From Spirochaetia bacterium (GTDB lineage Bacteria; Spirochaetota; Spirochaetia; PWKH01), in NCBI GenBank assembly GCA_021736545.1, contig JAIPFS010000006.1:1-18237 (forward strand): a DNA stretch of 18,237 nt, read 5' to 3'. The notes beneath the pieces were generated by a model. The model had not been told where the DNA came from, did not search any database, and saw only the letters and a program-made list of their open reading frames with translations. This document shows, in pieces, positions 6,776 to 13,837 of the stretch; the stretch's first letter is position 1; each line of letters begins with the position of its first letter. The translations under genes and the position numbers were made by a program.

Positions 6776-8442
6776 TCCCAAATCTCCAAATGATATGTGT
6801 AGCCTTGTTCTGTGAGAAATTTTTGACGATTTGCTGCAAATTCTTCCTCACTTGAGTACTGAGAAACTAAAGTGAACATGAGTGCATTCCGTTTCTTAGG
6901 TCTCAGCAACCTGCCTAAACGTTGAGCTTCTTCTTGTCGTGATCCGAAGGTCCCTGAAATCTGAATTGCCATAGAAGCGTCTGGAAGATCTATGGCAAAA
7001 TTAGCAACCTTTGAAACTGCTAGAATTCTAATAGTACCATTTCTGAATTTTCTATATAAGTCTTCCCGAAGTGAATTCTTAGTAGAACCGGTAATAATTG
7101 GAATATTCAATTCTTCTGCAATTCCTCGAAGCTGATCAAGATAATGCCCGATTATAAGAATATGGTCTTCCCTGTGGTTTTTTATAAGTTCATGAACAAT
7201 ATGATTTTTCTGGGGATTTTTTGATGCTATTTTAAATTTTTCTCTCTTATTTGCTACTGCATAGGGGATTTCTAAATTTTGTGGAAGGGGAATACGGATT
7301 TCTGTGCATACTGCTTTGGCAATCCATCCTTTATGTTCTAAAACTTTCCAGGGAACATCATACCGTTTGGGACCTATAAGCGCAAAAACTTCATCTTCTC
7401 TATTATCTTCACGCACCAAGGTAGCTGTCATACCTAGTCTCTTGCTTGATTGAATTTCAGCTGTTATTTTAAATACAGGTGCTGGAAGAAGATGGACTTC
7501 ATCATAAATAATTAGACCCCAGTTATTTTTACTGAAAATGGAGAAATGAATAAAAGGATCTTCTTTTGAAGCTCTCCATGTAAGAATTTGATATGTGCAA
7601 ACAGTTACTGGTTTCAACTCTTTCTTGGAACCGGTATATTCCCCGATATCATCTTTAGAGATATCTGTTTTATCCTGCAGTTCATCAATCCACTGATGTA
7701 CTGCTGCTGTATTGGTAGTAATTATCAGTGTTTTTGTCTGCAGTCTTCGCATAGCTTCAATACCGATAATAGTTTTACCTGAACCGCAGGGAAGCACAAT
7801 TGTACCGTAACCTAAACCTGGTATATATATATTTGATCCAAGAAAAGAATTTACTGCTTCATTCTGATAATCCCGGATCTCAAGGGATTCTCCTGTACGG
7901 GTTTTTTTTCTAAGGGAAAGCGGAAGAGAATCACCCTGTTTTAAAGGAATTAAATCTTCAACTGGATATCCAAGTTTAATTAATGAAATCTTAATATTTC
8001 CTCTGTCAAAGAGTGAAAGTTTGAAAGTATCACTCTCGTAAGGAGTAAGCATAGTACTTAAGATTTTGTTTGCAGAGATTTCCCGATAGATAGAATCCTT
8101 TTCAACTTTTAAAAGGAGATTAGTATCATCATAGGCTAAGAGTTTCAGTGCTCCATATCTTGAACAAATATCCTTTATGAAGATATCTATTGCATCAGGT
8201 ATATCATATTTGGACCATTTGCACAAATTTTCCATGATTACAGCATGAGTATATCCTGCAGCAACAGCATTCCAAAGTGATAATGCGGTAATTTGATATG
8301 TATGAATGTGTTCCGGTGATTTTACTAACTCTGTAAAAGCTGCTATATCATCTCTTGCTTGAGAAGCTAAAGGATTGTGTATCTCAAGCAGGAGTGTTTT
8401 ATCACTTTGTACAATAAGGGGATTATTACTTTTATCAACCAT
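6772..8442 (-). CDS. xpb: XPB/ERCC3-type superfamily 2 DNA repair helicase
   Basis: A 556-residue SF2 helicase of the XPB family, the 3'-5' DNA translocase known from eukaryotic TFIIH, archaea and some bacteria. The N-terminus begins NPLIVQSDKTLLLEI and matches the damage-recognition/helicase-associated domain (about 5-165). The motor follows: motif I PCGSGKT (218-224, Lys223), motif II DEVH (314-317), motif III GMTATLV followed by the XPB-specific RED triplet (344-346), motif V SKVANFAIDLP (477-487) and motif VI QRLGRLLRPK (507-516). All key residues are intact. The ATG at 8442 lacks a clear Shine-Dalgarno, but the protein start fits the family. It lies 92 bases after the hydrolase gene and overlaps its partner by 4 bases. 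The role is probably in nucleotide excision or related repair (inference). Confidence 0.95.
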   Translation of the reverse strand: MVDKSNNPLIVQSDKTLLLEIHNPLASQARDDIAAFTELVKSPEHIHTYQITALSLWNAVAAGYTHAVIMENLCKWSKYDIPDAIDIFIKDICSRYGALKLLAYDDTNLLLKVEKDSIYREISANKILSTMLTPYESDTFKLSLFDRGNIKISLIKLGYPVEDLIPLKQGDSLPLSLRKKTRTGESLEIRDYQNEAVNSFLGSNIYIPGLGYGTIVLPCGSGKTIIGIEAMRRLQTKTLIITTNTAAVHQWIDELQDKTDISKDDIGEYTGSKKELKPVTVCTYQILTWRASKEDPFIHFSIFSKNNWGLIIYDEVHLLPAPVFKITAEIQSSKRLGMTATLVREDNREDEVFALIGPKRYDVPWKVLEHKGWIAKAVCTEIRIPLPQNLEIPYAVANKREKFKIASKNPQKNHIVHELIKNHREDHILIIGHYLDQLRGIAEELNIPIITGSTKNSLREDLYRKFRNGTIRILAVSKVANFAIDLPDASMAIQISGTFGSRQEEAQRLGRLLRPKKRNALMFTLVSQYSSEEEFAANRQKFLTEQGYTYHLEIWE

Positions 8443-8534
8443 AATAGTATATTGTAATTGTTATAGGTATGAATTTCAATGTCATTGAGCCATGCAATGA
8501 AAAGAGTTAATAAAATAGCAAATAAAGAAGGTCT

Positions 8535-9320
8535 CTAAAGGTATAATTCAGGCTTCCTATCAAGAAATATATCATTCCTTTCTGTTATTTTTTTATTTTC
8601 AGCCTCATCAAGATTACAATCTTCCACATGTAAAGCGGTTTCTTTATTTTTGCTGGAAAAAAGTATTTGTGAACTTGGAGAGATAATTTGACTGGAACCG
8701 GTGAAACTGCAGGTTTGCTGAGGAGTTATCTCCTCTCCAACCCTATTTGAAAGAATCCAGAATATACGATTTTCCATGGCTCTGACTCGACTTGTTAATT
8801 GACCATATTCAGGGATTACTAAATTTGAGGGATGACAAACGAGATCAACTCCTTTTAAGGCTAAAGTACGCGCAGCTTCAGGAAACAAATGATCATAACA
8901 TATAAGCATACCTATTGTTTTATTCTTATAGGAAAAAACTGGAAAACCGAGATTACCGACGGAAAACCAGTTTTTTTCAGTATTGAAAATATGTATTTTC
9001 CTATATAAGGATAGTATACCAGTTTTATCAACACAAACTGCACTATTATAATATGTTTTTCCCTTTCGTTCTAAAAAACCGAAAACGTATGCAGTATCAG
9101 TAATTCTTGCTAGTTCAATCATGAGTTTAATTGATTCACCTTCAGTATCTTCTGAACAGGCATAAACTTCTTTCCAAGATTCAAAAAGATATCCCGAAAA
9201 AGCAAGTTCCGGTAAAACAATGATATCCGATGAAATTCCACGAAGATAATCAAAAACAAAATCACGATTCATTTTCAGCTTATGATATTCCGGTTTGAAT
9301 TGAAAAAATCCAATATTCAT
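8535..9320 (-). CDS. Carbon-nitrogen hydrolase (nitrilase superfamily)
   Basis: A 261-residue cytoplasmic hydrolase with the complete nitrilase Glu-Lys-Cys triad: Glu38 in LPELAFSGY, Lys108 in YRKIHIF and Cys141 in MLICYDHLFPEAAR. The superfamily cleaves amide or nitrile C-N bonds (for example omega-amidases, N-carbamoyl hydrolases and the NAD-synthetase amidase). The substrate cannot be named from sequence. The ATG at 9320 is two bases past the aroC stop. An AGGAGGAG lies within the last codons of aroC, about 12 bases upstream, somewhat far but consistent with translational coupling. The tight linkage to aroK-aroC suggests co-expression with aromatic biosynthesis, but a functional link is unproven. 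Confidence 0.88.
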   Translation of the reverse strand: MNIGFFQFKPEYHKLKMNRDFVFDYLRGISSDIIVLPELAFSGYLFESWKEVYACSEDTEGESIKLMIELARITDTAYVFGFLERKGKTYYNSAVCVDKTGILSLYRKIHIFNTEKNWFSVGNLGFPVFSYKNKTIGMLICYDHLFPEAARTLALKGVDLVCHPSNLVIPEYGQLTSRVRAMENRIFWILSNRVGEEITPQQTCSFTGSSQIISPSSQILFSSKNKETALHVEDCNLDEAENKKITERNDIFLDRKPELYL

Positions 9321-9322
9321 TT

Positions 9323-10387
9323 CTATTGTAAACTCCTCCTGCCTTTTTGGGCATAAAGTCTGTCAAGTAAAACTATTGCAGCCATACTTTCAATTACTGG
9401 AACTATTCTTGGACAAATACAGGGATCATGTCTTCCGCTTATTTGTATTGTCATACTAGTATTTGATTCGGAAATTGTTTTCTGTTCTCTCCTTATGGAT
9501 GGTGTCGGCTTTACAGCACATGAAAAAAAGATCTCCTGTCCCGTTGATATACCGCCTAATATGCCGCCGGAGTTGTTTGACATGAATACGTTTTCTGCTT
9601 TAATCTGGTCATTCATCTCAAAACCGGTCATCTCTGATGAAGAAAATCCTACTCCGAACTCTATTCCTTTTACGGACCCAATTGAAAGCATAGCATGAGC
9701 TAAGAGAGCGTCAAGTTTATTGAAAACTGGATCACCTAAACCAACAGGAACTCCTTCACATATGCAGGAAACAATTCCTCCGACACTATTATTTTGATTA
9801 ACTGCTTCCTGAATTGTTTTCTCCATTTCAGGCACAGCATTTTTATCAGGACATTTCAAAGGATTTCGTGAGATTTCATCTTTATTAAAATCTTTAATTG
9901 AAACTGAATGAATTTTTTCAGTATAAGCAGTGATTTGTAAACCATAGGTTGACAATATCTGCTTGGCGACAGCACCTGCAGCTACTCGAGCAGCGGTCTC
10001 TCTTCCTGAAGATCGTCCCCCGCCTCTATAATCACGGATTCCATATTTTTTTGAATATGTATAATCAGCATGGCCGGGACGAAAAATATCTTTTATATTT
10101 TTATAGTCTCCGCTTCTTTGATCACTATTATATATGATAATACTAATAGGAGTTCCTGTTGTATGATTCTCAAAAACACCTGAAAGTATTGCAGCTGTAT
10201 CACTTTCATTGCGACTTGTGGTGTATTTACTCTGGCCGGGCCTTCTTTTCAGTAATTCCGCATTTATGATATCATCATTAAGAAAAATTCCCGGTTCAGC
10301 TCCATCAATGACTACCCCCAAAGCAGTACCATGAGATTCCCCGAAAGTTGTTATTGCAAACTGTTCTCCAAAACTATTGCTAGCCAT
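9323..10387 (-). CDS. aroC: Chorismate synthase
   Basis: A 354-residue protein of normal length that converts 5-enolpyruvylshikimate-3-phosphate to chorismate using reduced FMN, the last step of the shikimate pathway. Signatures in order are: FGESHG (15-20), KRRPGQS (47-53), FRPGHADYTY (102-111), YRGGGRSSGRETAARVAAGA (120-139) and RHDPCICPRIVPVIESM near the C-terminus (319-335). All three classic chorismate-synthase patterns are intact. The start overlaps the end of aroK by 8 bases, with GAGG 6 bases upstream of the ATG, which indicates translational coupling. The hydrolase gene follows 2 bases after the stop. Confidence 0.97.
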   Translation of the reverse strand: MASNSFGEQFAITTFGESHGTALGVVIDGAEPGIFLNDDIINAELLKRRPGQSKYTTSRNESDTAAILSGVFENHTTGTPISIIIYNSDQRSGDYKNIKDIFRPGHADYTYSKKYGIRDYRGGGRSSGRETAARVAAGAVAKQILSTYGLQITAYTEKIHSVSIKDFNKDEISRNPLKCPDKNAVPEMEKTIQEAVNQNNSVGGIVSCICEGVPVGLGDPVFNKLDALLAHAMLSIGSVKGIEFGVGFSSSEMTGFEMNDQIKAENVFMSNNSGGILGGISTGQEIFFSCAVKPTPSIRREQKTISESNTSMTIQISGRHDPCICPRIVPVIESMAAIVLLDRLYAQKGRRSLQ

Positions 10388-10988
10388 AAAAATCCTCTAT
10401 TTGTGACTGTATATCTTTTTCCAGTAGAAATTCAACAATTTCATTAATGGAATGATCAGACTGATTAATAATAATATCTGCAGCATCATAATATTGTGCG
10501 TGTCTACGAATGAACAACTGATGAAAGGATTTTTCAGGATGTACTGAATTGAGAAATGGAGGAATACCGCCTGAAGCTATCCTTGAGAAAAGAGTACTTT
10601 CAGGAGAATGTAAATAGAGAACTACACCTTGATTTTTAATGAATTTCATCATCGATTTATTATCAGCAACTCCACCGCCGAGTGAAATAATACTTGGAAT
10701 ACTTTCTCGTTTAATTCTTTCAGTTATCTTTTTCAGTATAATAAACTCTTTCTCATGAAAAAGGTCATTCCCCCAATCAGCATATAATTCTCGGATTGTT
10801 TTTCCCCAAAGTGTATTTTCCACTTCGTTTTTAAGAATTTCTTCATCCAAGTCAAATAATGAAAAGGAAAGTTCCTTGCTTAATATTTTTCCGATACTTG
10901 ACTTGCCGGAATGTTTTATGCCCAAAACAAAAACAATTTCAGGAGGTGAGAGAGGTTTTACTTTCTGGTCTGTTTTTTTTATGTTCAT
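10380..10988 (-). CDS. aroK: Shikimate kinase (with atypical substrate-site residues)
   Basis: A P-loop kinase of about 202 residues that phosphorylates shikimate with ATP. It shows Walker A GIKHSGKS (23-30), FDLDEEI (45-51, with the shikimate-site Asp), ISLGGG (101-106), VVLYLHSP and a C-terminal RRHAQYYDAAD matching the family's R-x4-Y-x3-AD. Two positions differ from the usual enzyme: the GE-x2-FR motif reads GNDLFH (His for the shikimate-binding Arg), and the lid RPLL reads PPFL. The start is taken as ATG 10988. A GTG at 11015 is in frame but lies upstream of the predicted transcription start and has no ribosome binding site. The gene overlaps aroC by 8 bases and leads the operon. Confidence 0.85.
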   Translation of the reverse strand: MNIKKTDQKVKPLSPPEIVFVLGIKHSGKSSIGKILSKELSFSLFDLDEEILKNEVENTLWGKTIRELYADWGNDLFHEKEFIILKKITERIKRESIPSIISLGGGVADNKSMMKFIKNQGVVLYLHSPESTLFSRIASGGIPPFLNSVHPEKSFHQLFIRRHAQYYDAADIIINQSDHSINEIVEFLLEKDIQSQIEDFYG

Positions 10989-11017
10989 GGTATTTTCTCT
11001 ATTAATTTTATGCACCT

Positions 11018-11046
11018 ATATTACATTTTTTATAAACTTCATACAA
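11018..11046 (-). promoter_or_regulatory. Candidate promoter for the aroK-aroC operon
   Basis: On the minus strand TTGTAT (11041-11046) and TAATAT (11018-11023) are 17 bases apart. The predicted start near 11011 falls inside the alternative GTG-initiated reading of aroK, which favours the downstream ATG at 10988. The -10 match is modest. Confidence 0.35.
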
Positions 11047-11080
11047 TTCATTTAACGCCTTCTGAATGGTATTATCCAGA

Positions 11081-11110
11081 TTGTAATTGAAAGCATAATG
11101 ATGATATTAT
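11081..11110 (+). promoter_or_regulatory. Weak candidate promoter for dgt
   Basis: TTGTAA (11081-11086) and TATTAT (11105-11110) are 18 bases apart, and transcription would begin about 25-30 bases before the dgt ATG. The region is AT-rich, so chance matches are likely. Confidence 0.28.
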
Positions 11111-11143
11111 ATTGACTGAATGAGGTATTAAAGGAAGCATCCT

Positions 11144-12262
11144 ATGCAGAATTTACTGGATAATAAAATTTTATTAAATAGAAAACAAGCTCGGGAAATA
11201 GATGTACGTGGTGATTTTTTTCGTGATACAACCGCAATTATACATTCTTATCCTTTCAGAAGGATGAAAAATAAAACGCAAGTTTTCTTTGCGCCTAAAA
11301 ATGATCATATATGTACGAGAATAGAACATGTTCTGCATGTTTCATCAATAGCGGCAGCAATTTGCAAGGGCTTAAATCTTAATAGTGAATTGGCATGGGC
11401 TATTGGATTAGGACATGATTTGGGACATACGCCTTTCGGCCATGTGGGAGAAACTATTCTTAATGAACTGAATAAAGAAAATGGAGGATTCATTCATGAA
11501 CTCTATTCATTGCGGGTTGTTGATGTTTTAGCTGGATACGGTAAAGGATTAAATCTGACATATGCTGTTAGAGACGGCATTATTTCCCATTGCGGGGAGA
11601 AATTCGAACAATATATCATTCCTAACCAGGAAGAAAAAGCTTTAGAAGATTATACTGATAGAGTACATCTGCCATCAACCTGGGAGGGGTCTGTGGTAAG
11701 AACCGCTGATAAAATTGCCTATCTTGGAAGAGATATCGAAGATGCAGTTCAGTTAAAATTAATTAACCATAATGATTTACCAGATATTGCAGCAAAACGT
11801 CTGGGTACTGCAAACGGAGAGATTATAAATGCATTGGTTCAGGATGTTATCAATACTTCAAAAAGAACCGAAATGATAGGCTTCTCAAATAAGATTTACG
11901 AGGCAGTTAAAATACTTAAAGAATTCAATTATACCAGAATATACTCTTCTCCTCTTCTTACAGGATATCACAGCTATTTTCAGCGTGTTTTAGAGACTCT
12001 ATTCAGTTATTTAAAAGATATTTTCAGAACTTACTATTTTGATAAAGAAGCGTATAAAAAGGAAAAAAATATTCTTGCTGCAAGATTCGGAGACTATGCC
12101 AAAAAAATGGAATCATTTTATACACAAGATTCCAGAGAAAGTACATGGGTTATTGTTGATTATATTGCTGGAATGACAGATAACTATGCACTGGACTGCG
12201 TAAATGAAATATTAATTCCCAAGCACATGCATGAACAGTTTGACAAGTTAATTTTGGAGTAA
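11144..12262 (+). CDS. dgt: dGTPase-like deoxynucleoside triphosphate triphosphohydrolase
   Basis: A 372-residue HD-domain enzyme of the Dgt/SAMHD1-related family, which cleaves dNTPs to deoxynucleoside and triphosphate and so limits the dNTP pool. It carries the N-terminal family segment FRRMKNKTQVFF (38-49), RIEHVLHVSSIA with metal ligand His62, GLGHDLGHTPFGHVGE with His91-Asp92, the SHCGE motif, and ADKIAYLGRDIEDA with Asp189, completing the H-HD-D metal site. The ATG has AAGGAAG 6 bases upstream. Nucleotide preference cannot be read from sequence. It is convergent with nrdR, with 10 bases between the stops. Confidence 0.93.
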   Translation: MQNLLDNKILLNRKQAREIDVRGDFFRDTTAIIHSYPFRRMKNKTQVFFAPKNDHICTRIEHVLHVSSIAAAICKGLNLNSELAWAIGLGHDLGHTPFGHVGETILNELNKENGGFIHELYSLRVVDVLAGYGKGLNLTYAVRDGIISHCGEKFEQYIIPNQEEKALEDYTDRVHLPSTWEGSVVRTADKIAYLGRDIEDAVQLKLINHNDLPDIAAKRLGTANGEIINALVQDVINTSKRTEMIGFSNKIYEAVKILKEFNYTRIYSSPLLTGYHSYFQRVLETLFSYLKDIFRTYYFDKEAYKKEKNILAARFGDYAKKMESFYTQDSRESTWVIVDYIAGMTDNYALDCVNEILIPKHMHEQFDKLILE

Positions 12263-12272
12263 ACAAGATACA

Positions 12273-12734
12273 TTAGGAACCTTTTGATAGCTTTTCAATT
12301 TCGTTGAGAAACTGATCAATATTATCAAACATGCGATACACAGAAGCAAATCTTACATATGCTATGGGATCAACGGAGTATAGCGTAGACAGAACCATGT
12401 CTCCCAACTCTTTTGAAGTTATTTCGCGTTTGTTTCCGGCTTTAAGCACCGCCTTATCTTCAATTTCATGGAGTATATGCTCTACTGAATTCTGACTGAT
12501 CCGCCGTTTTTCCAAAGATTTCTGAAGACCGTTTTCTAATTTTGCAATGTCAAAAACTTCTCTTCTACCGTCACGTTTTACCACTTTAAAAGGTTTTTCC
12601 TCTATCTTTTCATATGAAGTATAACGGTAATGACATTTTAAGCACTCTCTTCTTCTGCGAATACTTGTTCCACTGGAATTTTGGCGGGATTCAATTACTT
12701 TATCATCTATATTCCCGCAATGAGGACAGCGCAT
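12273..12734 (-). CDS. nrdR: Transcriptional repressor NrdR (ribonucleotide reductase regulator)
   Basis: A 153-residue protein, standard NrdR length. It has an N-terminal zinc ribbon with Cys3, Cys6, Cys31 and Cys34 (MRCPHC...CLKC) and the RRRREC DNA-binding stretch. This is followed by an ATP-cone domain (about 50-140) starting VVKRDGRREVFD and ending with the highly conserved AYVRFASVYR. NrdR senses dATP/ATP and represses ribonucleotide reductase genes. The ATG at 12734 has AGAGG 5 bases upstream. No convincing NrdR-box pair is seen in this window, so its targets lie elsewhere. It is next to dgt, another dNTP-pool gene. Confidence 0.97.
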   Translation of the reverse strand: MRCPHCGNIDDKVIESRQNSSGTSIRRRRECLKCHYRYTSYEKIEEKPFKVVKRDGRREVFDIAKLENGLQKSLEKRRISQNSVEHILHEIEDKAVLKAGNKREITSKELGDMVLSTLYSVDPIAYVRFASVYRMFDNIDQFLNEIEKLSKGS

Positions 12735-12792
12735 ACATACCTCTTTAGAAAATTTACATATAATATACCATACTTTAGTGGTTTTATCGAGC

Positions 12793-12821
12793 TTGCAAAT
12801 ATTTTTTTATGTAATTATAAT
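12793..12821 (+). promoter_or_regulatory. Strong sigma-70-type promoter for the ACT-domain gene
   Basis: TTGCAA (12793-12798), a 17-base spacer and a perfect TATAAT (12816-12821) form the best promoter seen in the window. Transcription would start near 12828, leaving a leader of about 22 bases that contains AAGG (12836-12839) before the TTG start at 12850. Confidence 0.65.
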
Positions 12822-12849
12822 AACAAAAAGTTCTTAAGGTAACAAAAAA

Positions 12850-13497
12850 TTGAAAACAGTCAGCAATACAGTAAAAGAAATAATTGAAAACAGGCCATTT
12901 CTTCTTGAAGCTATGATACGAGGAATTGTAAGTTTCGGAAACCTGGCAGATGAACTTTCTCCAGATATTTATGCCGCATTAGGGCGAGAAGCGTCTCATT
13001 CATCAATAGTTATGGCCCTTCGAAGATATTCATCTGAAATGCATGAGCGTCGAGAACAGCTTCAAAGCAGCCATATTGATTATGAAATTAATATGAAGAC
13101 AAATATATTTGATATAAACTTGATAAAGTCGAATACTCTTCTTCAGACAATTCATAAAGTATATGAAATTGTTTCCCTGGATCGGGGTGATTTTCTTAAT
13201 ATTACTATTGGAACAAATGAAGTTGGTATAGCTGTCAGCCAGAAGTATCATGATGAAATAACATCTTTATTTTCTGAAAAGGAAGTACTTTATAAAAAAG
13301 GAGATTTAGTCGCTGTTACAGTCGTGTTTTACGGTGACTTTCTCAACACTCCCGGTGTTGTTTATGAAGCAGTGAGAAAACTGGCTTGGGAGAATATCAA
13401 TGTTTATGAGATTGTCTCTACAACTAATGAGCTTACATTTGTTTTAGAAAAGAGTGACTCTCTCGGTGCTTTTGAAGTGCTTCAGAAATTTTTATAG
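12850..13497 (+). CDS. ACT-domain protein, predicted amino-acid-responsive regulator
   Basis: A 215-residue protein. Residues about 5-65 are helical (EAMIRGIVSFGNLADEL followed by SIVMALRRYS) and look like a small DNA-binding or winged-helix module. Residues about 108-145 and 150-215 each resemble an ACT-type beta-alpha fold; the second (LVAVTVVFYGDFLNTPGVVYEAV...INVYEIVSTTNELTFVLE) is close to the ligand-sensing ACT units of aspartokinases. This organisation recalls a mostly archaeal group described as predicted regulators of amino-acid metabolism. Neither ligand nor target is known. The TTG start at 12850 is chosen because it follows the strong promoter at the right distance and keeps the N-terminal helix; AAGG lies 10 bases upstream. 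It ends 1 base short of the convergent small gene. Confidence 0.7.
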   Translation: MKTVSNTVKEIIENRPFLLEAMIRGIVSFGNLADELSPDIYAALGREASHSSIVMALRRYSSEMHERREQLQSSHIDYEINMKTNIFDINLIKSNTLLQTIHKVYEIVSLDRGDFLNITIGTNEVGIAVSQKYHDEITSLFSEKEVLYKKGDLVAVTVVFYGDFLNTPGVVYEAVRKLAWENINVYEIVSTTNELTFVLEKSDSLGAFEVLQKFL

Positions 13498-13498
13498 A

Positions 13499-13684
13499 CT
13501 ATTCTTTATAATGTTGTATTTTGATTGAGATCTCTTCTGCAGAATCTGTTTCAGAATCAGTAAAATGCAAAGTGTTTATTAAAGAAATAATCACAGATAA
13601 GAAAACTTTTTTCACATACCCGTTTAAAGGAATGCTTTTTTTATTAATTTTCACTTCAATTGAATTATTTTGTGTGTCATCCAT
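13499..13684 (-). CDS. 61-residue conserved-type small protein of unknown function
   Basis: A short protein whose reality is supported by a good ribosome binding site (GGAGAA 6 bases before the ATG at 13684) and by its neat fit between the ACT gene (1 base away at the stops) and the divergent NTPase gene. The sequence has an IEVKINKKSIPLNGYVKKVF start, an amphipathic helix (LSVIISLINTL), then an acidic stretch and a final ISIKIQ strand. This beta-(loop)-helix-beta pattern resembles small proteins seen in other bacteria with the theme I-x-VNGK-x-I-LN-FVK, so it is probably conserved, but I cannot name it. It has no signal peptide and no metal-binding motif. The overlapping opposite-strand reading frame has no such support. 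Confidence 0.6.
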   Translation of the reverse strand: MDDTQNNSIEVKINKKSIPLNGYVKKVFLSVIISLINTLHFTDSETDSAEEISIKIQHYKE

Positions 13685-13705
13685 CAGTAATTCTCCTACA
13701 GATTG

Positions 13706-13733
13706 TTGATATCAGTAATTTACAAATTTTCAA
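13706..13733 (-). promoter_or_regulatory. Candidate promoter for the 61-residue gene
   Basis: On the minus strand TTGAAA (13728-13733) and TATCAA (13706-13711) are 16 bases apart, placing a transcription start just before the GGAG ribosome binding site. The -10 match is moderate. Confidence 0.35.
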
Positions 13734-13837
13734 AGAATAAATATCCAAAGTATCACATAAATGAGTTAATGGAATTAGCATTTTGTATAGAAACTTAGGT
13801 ATTGATTCGGTACATGTAACATATTACCATACAGGAG

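Noticed and set aside
12735..12849. NrdR-box-like AT-rich palindromes upstream of nrdR.
   Set aside because: No pair of 16-base NrdR boxes with the conserved ACA...TGT ends at helical spacing is present; AT-richness explains the partial matches.
13521..13709. A 62-residue plus-strand reading frame opposite the small gene.
   Set aside because: The minus-strand frame has a proper ribosome binding site and protein-like pattern; this one has neither.
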